From contig CAZMGG010000142.1 in the NCBI GenBank assembly GCA_964565715.1, positions 1-13,966 on the forward strand: a stretch of 13,966 nucleotides of DNA, read 5' to 3'. Made by a program: the position numbers and the translations under genes. This stretch comes from CAZMGG01 sp964565715. GTDB taxonomy: Bacteria; Planctomycetota; UBA1135; UBA2386. Numbering within the stretch: position 1 is the stretch's first letter; the number at the start of each line of letters is the position of its first letter. Below are positions 1 through 7,118 of this stretch, piece by piece. Under the pieces are notes generated by a model. It was not told where the DNA came from and ran no database searches. It saw only the letters and a list, made by a program, of their open reading frames with translations.

Positions 1-1383
1 GTAGAGGACGCGGCCGGAGATGCTCGACATGAACGAGACCGGCACGAAGATCACCACCAGGCTGGCGGTGGTGGCCAGCACCGCCAGGCCGATCTCGCGG
101 GTCGCGCCCAGCGCCGCCTGCATCGGCGGCACGCCCTTCTGACTGGCCCAGCGGTGGATGTTCTCCAGCACGACGATGGCGTCGTCGATCACCACGCCGA
201 CCATCAGCACCAGGGCCAGCATGGTCACGCTGTTCAGCGTGAAGCCGAGCGCCCACATCACGCCGAACGTGGTCACCACCGACGCCGGGATCGCCACCGC
301 CGCGATCACCGTCGCGGCCAGACTGCGCAGGAACAGCAGCACCACCAGCGACGCCAGGATGCTGCCCACCACCAGGTGCAGCTCGATCTCGTGCAGCGCC
401 GCCGAGATGTAGCGCGACTGGTCGCGGATCACCTCCAGCCGCAGATCCGCCGGCAGCGCCGCCTGCACCCCGGGCAGCGCCGCCTTGACCGCCTCGATCA
501 CCGCCACCGTGTTCTGTCCGGACTGTCGCCGCACCTCCAGCACCACCGTCGGCTGGCCGTCCAGCCGCGCTGTGGTCCGCTCCTCGTCGACGCCGTCCTC
601 GGCCCGGCCCAGGTCCGCCACCGTCACCGGCGTGCTGCCCCGCGTCTCCACCACCAGCCGGTCGAACTCGCCGGGCTCGCGCAGCCGCCCCATGGTGCGC
701 AGCACCATCTCGCTGTCGGGCGAGCTGACGTTGCCGCCCGGCGCGTCGCTGTTCTGCCGCTGCAGCGCCTCCCGCACCCGCGTGATCGGCATCTGGAACG
801 CCGCCAGCCGGTCGGCATCGATCCAGACGTTGATCGCCCGGCCGCGGCCGCCCTCCAGCCGCACCTCGCCCACCCCCAGGCACCGTTCCAGCACCAGCTT
901 CACCCGCCGCTCGGCCAGCTCGGTCAGCTCGCGCAGCGGCCGCGGCCCCGACAGCGCCACCGTCAGCACCGGCGAGCTGTCGTTGTCGAACTTGCTCACC
1001 ACCGGCGCCTCGACGTCCCGCGGCAGCCGCCGCTGCGCCACCGCCACCCGGTCACGCACGTCCTGCGCCGCCGCGTCGATCTCCCGCGACAGGTCGAAGG
1101 TGGCGATCACCAGCGACGTGCCCGCCCCGCTGATGCTGCGCAGCTCGGTGATCCCGGCCACGGTGTTGACCGCCTCCTCGATCGGCTGCGTCACCGACAC
1201 CTCGACCTCTTCCGGCGCCGCACCGGGCAGCTCGGTACGCACCGACACCGTCGGCAGGTCCACCGACGGGTAGCGGTCCACCGGCAGATGCAGGAAGCCG
1301 ACCGTGCCGGCCACCACCATCAGCAGCACCAGCATGCTGGCGAACACCGGCCGCCGGACGCAGATCTCTGCCAGCCGTTGCAC
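1..1383 (-). CDS. RND-family efflux pump inner-membrane subunit (AcrB/HAE1-like), C-terminal part outside window
   Basis: This is the proton-driven inner-membrane transporter of a tripartite RND efflux system. The 461 visible residues start at a GTG lying 1 bp after the adaptor stop, with a GGGGG stretch just upstream as ribosome binding site. Seen in the sequence: TM1 at about residues 14-32, a periplasmic porter region at about 35-330 with the usual YPSVDLPTV and GAAPEEVE segments, TM2 at about 336-353, and further TM helices to 453. TM4 carries GVVIDDAIVVLENI with Asp400-Asp401, matching the proton-relay Asp pair of AcrB (D407/D408). VIFVPVSFM follows, as is typical of the family. Known for the family: about 1,020-1,060 residues, so more than half is beyond the left edge. 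Tight coupling to the adaptor supports co-translation. The substrate cannot be read from the sequence; multidrug (HAE1) is more likely than heavy-metal export. Confidence 0.93.
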   Translation of the reverse strand, partial: MQRLAEICVRRPVFASMLVLLMVVAGTVGFLHLPVDRYPSVDLPTVSVRTELPGAAPEEVEVSVTQPIEEAVNTVAGITELRSISGAGTSLVIATFDLSREIDAAAQDVRDRVAVAQRRLPRDVEAPVVSKFDNDSSPVLTVALSGPRPLRELTELAERRVKLVLERCLGVGEVRLEGGRGRAINVWIDADRLAAFQMPITRVREALQRQNSDAPGGNVSSPDSEMVLRTMGRLREPGEFDRLVVETRGSTPVTVADLGRAEDGVDEERTTARLDGQPTVVLEVRRQSGQNTVAVIEAVKAALPGVQAALPADLRLEVIRDQSRYISAALHEIELHLVVGSILASLVVLLFLRSLAATVIAAVAIPASVVTTFGVMWALGFTLNSVTMLALVLMVGVVIDDAIVVLENIHRWASQKGVPPMQAALGATREIGLAVLATTASLVVIFVPVSFMSSISGRVLY

Positions 1384-1384
1384 G

Positions 1385-2617
1385 TCAGTCCCCCTGCACG
1401 CGCACCGGCGCGCCCGCCACCAGGCCCTTCGGTGCCATCACCACCTGCTCGCCCGCGGCCAGACCCTGCAGCACCTCGACGCCGCCCGCCAGCTCCCGGC
1501 CGAGCCGCAGCAGCCGTTCCACCGCCTTGCCGTCCTCCACCACGAACGCCCGCTCGACGCCGGCGAACGACAGCACCGCGCTCCGCTCCACGGTCAGCAC
1601 CGGCGCCTGCGCCTCGACCACGATCCGCGCCCGGCAGAAGCCACCCGGCAGCAGCCGCCCGTCCGCGTTCGGCACCTCCGCCTCCACCAGCAGCGTCCGC
1701 GCCTGCCGTTCGATCGCCGGCGACAGCCGCGCCACCGTGCCCTCGTGCTCGCCCACCGCGCCGTCCGATCCGGGCACCGAATCCACCGTGAAGCGCACCG
1801 TCTGGCCGGGCCGCACCTCGGCCGCCGCCCGTTCGGGCACCTGCAGCCGCAGCCGCAGCGTCGACAGCCGCAGCAACGTCAGCACCGGCGCGCCCTGGGC
1901 CACGTACTGGCCCGCCGCCGCGCTCCGCTGCAGCACCCGGCCCGCCCACGGCGCCCGCAGATCGCAGTCCTGCAGCCGCTGCCGCGCCACCAGCACCTCG
2001 GTCCGCGCCACCTCGGCCTCGGCGATCCACGCCCGCGCCTCGTCCCGCGCCCGCTGCAACCGGCTCTCGGCCACCTTCCACGCCGCGTCCGCCGCCTCCA
2101 GGTCGGCCGCCGACCGCAGCCGCCCGTCCACCAGTTCCTGCAGCCGCGCCCGCTGCCGCGTGGCATCGGCCAGCAGCGCGCTGGCCTCCCGCACCCCGGC
2201 CAGTTCGTCCACCGCCACCGCCGGCGTCGGCTGCCCGGGTTCGGCCTCGCCCAGCAGCCCCAGCCGCGCCCGCGCCTGGGTCCACGCCGCCATCGCCTTC
2301 TGCGCCTCGAGGGCGAAATCGCGCTGGTCGAGCCGCGCCACCACGTCGCCGGCTGCCACCGGCGCGCCGACGTCCACCGCCAGGGCGGCGATGCGCCCCG
2401 GCACCTGGAACGCCAGCGCCAGTTCGTCCTGCGCCTGCAGGACGCCGGTCACGGCGACGATGCGCGGTGCGGTGGTGCTGCGGACGGGGGTCAGGGTGAC
2501 GTCGCGGGGCGACGGCGGGCTCGCCGACCGCCCGCCCGACGAGGCCTCGCCGCCGCACGCAGCGGCGCCGACCAGGACCCACAGCGATCCGATGCGCCAG
2601 AGCGCGCTGCGCGACAT
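1385..2617 (-). CDS. RND efflux periplasmic adaptor (membrane fusion protein), lipoprotein
   Basis: This is the periplasmic adaptor (HlyD/AcrA type) joining the RND pump encoded just downstream to an outer-membrane channel. The 410-residue length is normal for the family. Seen in the sequence: a hydrophobic signal segment at 6-20 ending GAAA before Cys21, which fits a lipoprotein signal. The first half of the lipoyl/barrel-sandwich domain lies at about 68-100 (AFQVPGRIAAL, VGAPVAAGDVVARLD). A long Ala/Arg/Glu-rich alpha-hairpin coiled coil spans about 105-212, and the second lipoyl half begins at about 217 (DLRAPWAGRV). A beta-barrel (about 255-335) and a membrane-proximal C-terminus follow. 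The lipobox is not ideal because -3 is Ala rather than Leu. The ATG start was chosen because the signal sequence begins there. No outer-membrane channel or regulator gene adjoins the operon in this window. Confidence 0.92.
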   Translation of the reverse strand: MSRSALWRIGSLWVLVGAAACGGEASSGGRSASPPSPRDVTLTPVRSTTAPRIVAVTGVLQAQDELALAFQVPGRIAALAVDVGAPVAAGDVVARLDQRDFALEAQKAMAAWTQARARLGLLGEAEPGQPTPAVAVDELAGVREASALLADATRQRARLQELVDGRLRSAADLEAADAAWKVAESRLQRARDEARAWIAEAEVARTEVLVARQRLQDCDLRAPWAGRVLQRSAAAGQYVAQGAPVLTLLRLSTLRLRLQVPERAAAEVRPGQTVRFTVDSVPGSDGAVGEHEGTVARLSPAIERQARTLLVEAEVPNADGRLLPGGFCRARIVVEAQAPVLTVERSAVLSFAGVERAFVVEDGKAVERLLRLGRELAGGVEVLQGLAAGEQVVMAPKGLVAGAPVRVQGD

Positions 2618-2718
2618 GCGGGGAATGCTAGGCGGGCGCGAGGGTCCGGCAAGCGCGGTGTGCGGGCGAGGCCGGCCGGGGTCGCTGGTCTGCTAGGCCG
2701 CTTGGCGCCGGCAGCGGT

Positions 2719-2741
2719 GCGGCTCGTCGGTCACGAGCCGC
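2719..2741. terminator. Perfect 9-bp inverted repeat, possible terminator or operator
   Basis: The arms GCGGCTCGT and ACGAGCCGC are perfectly complementary around a 5-base loop. The repeat lies between the end of the small minus-strand gene at 2826 and the efflux adaptor start at 2617. It could end transcription of the small-gene pair, but no T-run follows on either strand, so a classical intrinsic terminator is unlikely. It could also be a regulator site for the efflux operon. The rest of 2618-2825 shows no gene. Confidence 0.4.
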
Positions 2742-2825
2742 CGAGAGAACGCCCCCCGCCGGTGATTCCGCCGCAGCTCGCGTGCGCCGCCACAGACCTC
2801 CCATGGCGTATTGCGCAACAGAGCA

Positions 2826-3245
2826 CTACCCGAATCGCGCAGCCTCCTCCCCTTCTACGTGCCTCTCGATGTCATCAACATCTCCGGCCAGAACCGCGGA
2901 CCAAGCCGTCTCGATCCGCCACGCCGCTCGGCCAAGGACGGCCGCATCGCGTTCGTCTCGCGCGTCGCGCTGGCACTCGCGAATGCATCGAATGATCTCC
3001 GTCACCGCGTAGGCAACGCGACGCGGCACCTCCGCTGCGCCCACCGACACGCGCGGCTCCTGTTGATTCCATTCATGGTTGAGAGATCCCATGGTCCTCA
3101 GGCAGTCAGTGAGAGCCTTCTGCAGGCCATCCTGCACTTGACCCCTCGGCCAGGTACTGGAAGCGACCGAAGGGACGTCCTGCGTCACATGCTCCTCGAG
3201 GCCAGCATGCCATCGCAGACGTGATACTGTCGCTTGCGATACCAT
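2826..3245 (-). CDS. Small hypothetical protein, second gene of a lower-GC pair
   Basis: I do not recognise this protein. From the chosen ATG it has 139 residues, is charged, has no signal peptide or membrane segment, and should be cytosolic and mostly helical. Its C-terminal half is rich in Arg, Glu, Asp and Ala (EIIRCIRECQRDARDERDA, then RAAWRIETAWSAV), which suggests an amphipathic helical bundle. Start choice: this ATG has GAGG 8 bases upstream. A GTG 9 bases earlier is also possible. An internal ATG at 3092 with a close GAGG would give an 88-residue protein beginning MGSLNHEW, and codon use looks more gene-like from there on. It lies about 60 bp after the gene at 3305-3484, same strand, probably co-transcribed. 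Codon use has more A/T third positions than the flanking efflux and glycosylase genes. Small size and pairing resemble orphan immunity-type genes, but that is inference only. Confidence 0.6.
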   Translation of the reverse strand: MVSQATVSRLRWHAGLEEHVTQDVPSVASSTWPRGQVQDGLQKALTDCLRTMGSLNHEWNQQEPRVSVGAAEVPRRVAYAVTEIIRCIRECQRDARDERDAAVLGRAAWRIETAWSAVLAGDVDDIERHVEGEEAARFG

Positions 3246-3304
3246 CTCAGCCACCTCAGACGGACCCCAGGCAGGCAGGGTCGATCGACCGCGAGCAGAC
3301 TGAA

Positions 3305-3484
3305 CTAGGATCTGTCAGCATCCCACTGGTCCTGTCGGACGCCCCACTGGCGGCCTGCCTCTTGAAGAGCCTCATCGCGGGTCAGATGCCAGATATCGAA
3401 CAACGAAGGCTCCTCCAGGGCACGGTGACCGAAGAGAAACCAACCTCCAGACCCAGGGTCGTACTCGAGAACCAGCCAGTTCAC
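3305..3484 (-). CDS. Very small acidic Trp-rich protein (59 aa), hypothetical
   Basis: A 59-residue protein with a GTG start preceded by a strong AGGAGG 4 bases upstream, the best ribosome binding site in the window. It begins VNWLVLEYDP and continues with GGWFLFGHR, SLFDIWHLTRDEALQEA and RQWG. It carries five Trp and many acidic residues, and has no signal or membrane segment. The pattern looks like a compact beta-meander followed by a helix. I do not recognise a named family. An in-frame ATG at 3541, with GAGGG 4-5 bases upstream, would add 19 low-complexity residues, but the GTG has the better site. It is the first gene of a pair with the gene at 2826-3245. Lower GC than its neighbours suggests a different history. 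A small acidic protein next to another small gene could be an immunity or antitoxin-like factor, with no direct evidence. Confidence 0.65.
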   Translation of the reverse strand: MNWLVLEYDPGSGGWFLFGHRALEEPSLFDIWHLTRDEALQEAGRQWGVRQDQWDADRS

Positions 3485-3488
3485 TCCG

Positions 3489-3494
3489 CCTCCT
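3489..3494 (-). promoter_or_regulatory. Strong Shine-Dalgarno AGGAGG
   Basis: A perfect AGGAGG sits 4 bases before the GTG at 3484 and decides the start of the 59-residue gene. Most other starts in this window have no recognisable site, so this stands out. Confidence 0.7.
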
Positions 3495-3604
3495 CGATGA
3501 CCTGATGGCACCTCCGCTGCCTCGCGCCGCCTGGTGCTCATTGGTCCCTCAATGGAACAGGAATGTCGCCAGGTCGTGCAAGCCACCGCCGAGGTTGTGC
3601 TGGT

Positions 3605-3647
3605 AAAACGGCGCCGCCGGCGAGGGCGAGTCCAAGCCGACGGCGCC
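3605..3647 (-). terminator. GC-rich hairpin followed by TTTT on the minus strand
   Basis: Arms 3610-3616 (GGCGCCG) and 3641-3647 (CGGCGCC) pair perfectly. After one C/A mismatch the stem continues with CGGC/GCCG around a 14-base loop. Read on the minus strand, the hairpin is followed by GTTTTACC. That is the shape of a weak rho-independent terminator for leftward transcription. No clear minus-strand gene ends just before it, so it may block antisense transcription coming from the glycosylase region, or it may be chance in GC-rich DNA. Confidence 0.35.
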
Positions 3648-3781
3648 TGAGCCGGGAGTGCGGAGCGCAACGCCCCGGCCTGCCGCAGCCAGCGCAGGAT
3701 GAGACGTTCGCGCAACGGCGACCCGGGTTCCGGCGCGCCGCCGGACTGGCCCGGACGCCGAACCGGCGGCAGCATGGGCCG

Positions 3782-4351
3782 GTGCCCGCCTCCGCCCTGC
3801 CCCGCGCCTTCTTCGCCCGGCCACCACTCATCGTGGCCCGCGCCCTGCTCGGACAGGTGCTGGTGCATCGCATCGACGGCGTCGAACGATCCGGCATCAT
3901 CGTCGAGACCGAGGCCTACCTCGGCGAACGCGACCTCGCGTCGCACGCCAGCCGCGGCCGGACGGCGCGCACCGAGGTGATGTTCGGCCCGCCCGGCCAC
4001 AGCTACGTCTACCTGATCTACGGGATGCACCACTGTATGAACGTGGTGACCGGGCGCGACGGCGCCGCCTCGGCGGTGCTGCTGCGGGCGCTGGCGCCGC
4101 GCTCGGGCCTGCCGGACGCCGCGCGCACCGACGGCCCCGGTCGACTGTGCCGCGCGCTCGGCATCACCAAGGCGCAGAACCGGCTCGACCTGTGCGGCGA
4201 TGGGCCGCTGTTCCTCCGCGCCGGGACGTCGCCGCCCCGTTCGGCGGTGGCGCGCGGGCCGCGTATCGGCGTCGACTACGCCGGCGTCTGGGCACAGAAG
4301 CCCTACCGCTTCTGGCTCCGCGACGATCCCTGGGTCAGCCGCAGGCAGTAG
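3782..4351 (+). CDS. DNA-3-methyladenine glycosylase, AAG/MPG family
   Basis: A base-excision repair enzyme that flips out and removes alkylated purines such as 3-methyladenine, leaving an abasic site. The 189-residue product from the GTG start fits the usual bacterial length of about 185-205. Seen in the sequence: the opening LPRAFFARPPLIVARALLG, then VETEAYLGERD with Glu44 matching the catalytic Glu125 of human AAG and Tyr46 matching Tyr127. YVYLIYGMHHCMNVV follows, with Tyr80 matching the base-flipping Tyr162. GPGRLCRALGI and RGPRIGVDYAG then lead into KPYRFWLRDDPWVS, the conserved end of the fold. All expected catalytic parts are present. The GTG was chosen because family homology begins there. 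The frame stays open to an ATG at 3563, but that extension is low-complexity and crosses a hairpin. No clear Shine-Dalgarno. It is followed 49 bp later by the FG-GAP gene on the same strand. Confidence 0.95.
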   Translation: MPASALPRAFFARPPLIVARALLGQVLVHRIDGVERSGIIVETEAYLGERDLASHASRGRTARTEVMFGPPGHSYVYLIYGMHHCMNVVTGRDGAASAVLLRALAPRSGLPDAARTDGPGRLCRALGITKAQNRLDLCGDGPLFLRAGTSPPRSAVARGPRIGVDYAGVWAQKPYRFWLRDDPWVSRRQ

Positions 4352-4400
4352 CGGCCCGCGGCGCTTTCCCGTATTCCCGGCCAGGGCTACGTTGCCCCCC

Positions 4401-5852
4401 ATGCGCCCGTTCGTGCCGTTCCTGCTGGCCGCCGCCGGCGGCGGCGCCGCCCTGGCGCAGCAGTTCGTGGCCGAACGGCCCCCTTCGATGCAGTGGCTCA
4501 CCGTGCTCCACGTCGGCCGCGGCGACATCGACGGCGATGCGGACCAGGACCTCTACCTGCGCCTCTGGAGCACCGGCCTGCGCTGGTCGGCGATCCTGCA
4601 CAACGACGGCAGCGGCCGGTTCACCGATCTCGGCAACACGCTGGTGCAGATCGGCGAGCAGACCGCGGCATTTGTCGACTTCGACGGCGACGGCGACGAC
4701 GACCTGTTCGTGAGCCTGGTGGGCCGCGGCCAGCTCCTGCGGCGGGTGGGCAACGGCTTCGTCGACGCCTCGGCGCTGCTGCCGTTGTCGCCGGCCTGGC
4801 ACGAGATGATCGTCGGCGACCTGGACGGCGATGGCGACCTCGACCTGGCCGGCGTCGGCAACGTGCTGATCATGGGCCGCAACCATGTGCTGCGGAACGA
4901 CGGCAGCAGCGGCTTCCGGGCGATCGATCCGTTCCCCGGCCAGAACGGGCGGATCCGGGCCGGCGACGTCGATGGCGATGGCGACCTGGATGTGCTGCTG
5001 GGTCCGGCGCAGTCCGGGGGGCCGCCGGTGCTGTGGCGCAACGATGGCGGGATGGTGTTCACCGACGTCAGTGCGGGTTGGCTGCCGGCGGGGCTGCCGG
5101 CGGTCAACACGTTCGAGTTCGGCGACGTCGATGGCGATGGCGATCTGGACCTGGTGCTCGGCAGCGGCGCCGGCGGTGACCTGCTGCTGCGCAACGTCGG
5201 CGGCCGCTTCGTCGCGGTGCCCGGCGCCCTGCCGCCGAACGGCAGCACGACGTTCTTCCCGCGCTTTGGCGACGTCGACGAGGATGGCGATCTGGACCTG
5301 TGGCGCGGCGAGACCGGGGCCACGGCGACGACGCACCTGCTGCTGAACGACGGCACCGGGTGGTTCACGGCAGCACCGCTGCGGCTGCCGGCGGGCGGCG
5401 TGACGGAGACGATCCGGCAGTGCGCCGACCTGGACGGCGATGGCGATCTGGATGCGGTGGTCAGCGGTGCGGGCGGCGCGACGATCCTGTGGAACCGGCA
5501 TCGTCAGGTCGGGAGCCCGGCACAGCCGGTGCGCGGTGCTCCCTGGACGGTGGAACTGTCGAGCCAGCCGGGCTACGGCACGACCCTGCGGGGCGGCCTG
5601 CTGGCGTTCGGCGTCGCCCGGCTGCCGCAGCGGCTTGGGCTGCCGCCGTTCGGCACGCTCTGGCTCGACGTTTCGGCGGAGATCGTGTTGGCGCCGGCGA
5701 TGTTCGCGCCCGGGTCCGGGCCGGCGGTGTTCACCTTCCCGGTGCCGGCCCTGCCGGCATTGGCCGGCATGCCGCTGCACCTGCAGGGGCTGGTCGAGGA
5801 CGCGCCGGGCCGGTCGCGGCTGACCTCGGTGCAGACGGTGGTGATCCAGTAG
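4401..5852 (+). CDS. Secreted FG-GAP/VCBS-repeat protein with planctomycete-style C-terminal domain
   Basis: A 483-residue exported protein. Residues 1-20 form a signal peptide with likely cleavage after ALAQ. Seven Asp-rich calcium-loop repeats follow at about residues 42-50, 93-101, 140-148, 189-197, 242-250, 291-299 and 343-351, mostly of the form D-x-DGDGDLD. The sixth has DVDEDGDLD. Each is followed by a short strand and LLLRN or LWRN-type segments, as in FG-GAP/VCBS beta-propeller blades, so a seven-bladed propeller is likely. The last about 105 residues are a separate beta-rich domain (GLPPFGTLWLDVSAE, MPLHLQGLVED, SRLTSVQTVVI). I associate this tail with secreted Planctomycetota proteins, from memory and not by search. 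The role is unknown; surface adhesion or sugar/ligand binding is typical of such propellers. The gene ends 11 bp from the convergent ATP-grasp gene, leaving no room for a terminator between them. Confidence 0.9.
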   Translation: MRPFVPFLLAAAGGGAALAQQFVAERPPSMQWLTVLHVGRGDIDGDADQDLYLRLWSTGLRWSAILHNDGSGRFTDLGNTLVQIGEQTAAFVDFDGDGDDDLFVSLVGRGQLLRRVGNGFVDASALLPLSPAWHEMIVGDLDGDGDLDLAGVGNVLIMGRNHVLRNDGSSGFRAIDPFPGQNGRIRAGDVDGDGDLDVLLGPAQSGGPPVLWRNDGGMVFTDVSAGWLPAGLPAVNTFEFGDVDGDGDLDLVLGSGAGGDLLLRNVGGRFVAVPGALPPNGSTTFFPRFGDVDEDGDLDLWRGETGATATTHLLLNDGTGWFTAAPLRLPAGGVTETIRQCADLDGDGDLDAVVSGAGGATILWNRHRQVGSPAQPVRGAPWTVELSSQPGYGTTLRGGLLAFGVARLPQRLGLPPFGTLWLDVSAEIVLAPAMFAPGSGPAVFTFPVPALPALAGMPLHLQGLVEDAPGRSRLTSVQTVVIQ

Positions 5853-5863
5853 GCGCCCCGCGC

Positions 5864-7081
5864 CTAGCCGGCCACCAGCCGCAGGTCCGTCGCGAAGCGC
5901 TCGCACATCTCCAGGGTGAACTGCAGGTCCGGGTGGCGGACCACGATCCAGCCGTCGCCGACGATCACCTTGCGCGAGTCGCGTTTCCGCTCGCCGATCG
6001 GCGTCAGCTCGATGTTGGCCACGTGCGGGCCGTACTTGGCCATCAATGACTGCAATCCGTCGTAGCGCTGCACCCGGCCCTCGCCCTGGGCGCGCTTGAA
6101 CACCATCCCGGCGTTGTACTTCTTGGCTTGGCCCTGGCTCCAGCGGCCGTGCAGCACCGCCTCGGCCCAGCCGGCGAACAGGTCGATGTCGCAGGAGTAG
6201 TTCATCGCGTGCACCAGCCGGGCGCCGGGGGCGCGACCGCCGATCTCGCCGAACACCGCCTCGCCGCGATCGGTGCGATACCACTCCATGTGGGTGAAGC
6301 CGGTCTGGAAGCCGAGCGCCTGCAGCACCTTCCGGCCCAGCTCGACGCCGGGGCGCGGGAAGTCGGCGAGCGGGTCCCTGAGGCAGATGTTCTGCGGGCT
6401 GATCCACGGGTTCTGCGCCATCACCATCGGCTTCGGCCGGTACCAGGCGACGTTGTGGAACAGGATCTCGCCGTTGGCGCAGACCGTGTCGAAGGTCAGC
6501 TCCTCGCCCTCGATGTACTCCTCCACCGACACCTCGGGCACGTGGCGGGTGAGCTGCAGGGCGTGCTCGAACTCGGCCTGGTCGCCGCAGCGATACGTGT
6601 CCTTCGAGCCGGCGCCGTCGATCGGCTTGATGATGACCGGATAGCCGATCCGCTCGACGGCGGCCCAGGCCTCCTGGCTGGAACGGGCGCGGGCGTGGCG
6701 CGGCACCCGCAGGCCGGCTGCGTCGAGGCGCTGCTTCATCACCTCCTTGTCGCGGAAGGGGATGGTCTGCTCGACGGTCATGCCGGGCACGCCGAAGGCC
6801 TCGCGCAGGCGGGCGGCGAGGATCATGCCCGGCTCCCAGAGGCACTCGACGCGATCGATGGTCTTGCCGCGGAGCTGCTGGCGGACCTGGTCGAGGACGT
6901 GGCCCTCGTCGGTCATGCTGCGCACCTGCACGTAGCCGGTGAGGTGGCGGCGGCAGTCCTCGGGCAGGCCCGACTGCGGCGTGTCGCCGACGCCGTAGAC
7001 CTTGCCGCCCATCTGGGCGAGGCCGCGGGTGAAGAGGGGCATCTCGGCGGGGAAAGCGGGCGAGAGGAAGACGACGTTCAC
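5864..7081 (-). CDS. ATP-grasp ligase A (carboxylate-amine ligase type)
   Basis: A 405-residue ATP-grasp enzyme that should activate a carboxylate as an acyl-phosphate with ATP and join it to an amine or similar nucleophile. Substrates are not readable. Seen: an N-terminal Rossmann-like pre-grasp domain (MNVVFLSPAFP), FRDKEVMK with Lys112, and GYPVIIKPIDGAGSKDT with Lys152 for ATP phosphates. VEEYIEGEE (187-194) binds the adenine/ribose side. THMEWYRT with Glu266 and FGEIGGRAPGA with Glu279 and Arg283 are the metal and phosphate ligands. The HxE...E-I-xx-R pattern recalls L-amino-acid ligase/BacD and PurK-like groups. A C-terminal beta part ends VVRHPD. The GTG start was chosen because the N-terminus aligns with ligase C (MHVVFVEPCFP). 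It lies 37 bp after ligase B, same strand, probably one operon. It is more like ligase C than ligase B. Confidence 0.88.
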   Translation of the reverse strand: MNVVFLSPAFPAEMPLFTRGLAQMGGKVYGVGDTPQSGLPEDCRRHLTGYVQVRSMTDEGHVLDQVRQQLRGKTIDRVECLWEPGMILAARLREAFGVPGMTVEQTIPFRDKEVMKQRLDAAGLRVPRHARARSSQEAWAAVERIGYPVIIKPIDGAGSKDTYRCGDQAEFEHALQLTRHVPEVSVEEYIEGEELTFDTVCANGEILFHNVAWYRPKPMVMAQNPWISPQNICLRDPLADFPRPGVELGRKVLQALGFQTGFTHMEWYRTDRGEAVFGEIGGRAPGARLVHAMNYSCDIDLFAGWAEAVLHGRWSQGQAKKYNAGMVFKRAQGEGRVQRYDGLQSLMAKYGPHVANIELTPIGERKRDSRKVIVGDGWIVVRHPDLQFTLEMCERFATDLRLVAG

Positions 7082-7118
7082 GGGTGCTCTCGGGGTTCGT
7101 GCGGAGTGCGGCGGAAAC

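Larger units (their letters stand above)
3485..3781. other. Intergenic region without a convincing gene
   Basis: This stretch separates the minus-strand small-gene pair from the plus-strand DNA glycosylase and should hold the promoters of both. I see the ribosome binding site at 3489-3494 and the hairpin at 3610-3647. A minus-strand frame ending at 3549 gives a protein-like tail (YQHNLGGGLHDLATFLFH), but its upstream part is Arg/Ala low-complexity sequence, so it is at most a remnant. Confidence 0.5.

Noticed and set aside
2811..2818. TTGCGCAA palindrome upstream of the efflux operon
   Set aside because: Too short to separate from chance, and it is adjacent to the end of a coding frame.
154..2995. 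Long plus-strand open frames opposite the efflux genes
   Set aside because: They are antisense to a clear RND pump and adaptor, and encode His/Arg/Pro/Gln-rich low-complexity proteins typical of shadow frames in high-GC DNA.
3563..3781. N-terminal extension of the DNA glycosylase to the ATG at 3563
   Set aside because: The 73 extra residues are Arg/Pro-rich with no family match and cross a hairpin; homology begins exactly at the GTG at 3782.
3549..3827. Minus-strand frame ending YQHNLGGGLHDLATFLFH
   Set aside because: The last 20 residues look protein-like, but the rest is Arg/Ala low complexity antisense to the glycosylase start region, and no good start is seen.
4520..5470. Recurring GTCGATGGCGATGGCGA-like DNA repeats
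   Set aside because: They are the codons of the FG-GAP calcium loops, so they are explained by the protein and are not a DNA repeat element or CRISPR.
4335..6845. An 836-codon minus-strand open frame
   Set aside because: It runs through the antisense of the FG-GAP gene and an alternative frame of ligase A; its sequence is Arg/Ala/Pro-rich with no domain, while both real genes have strong family motifs.
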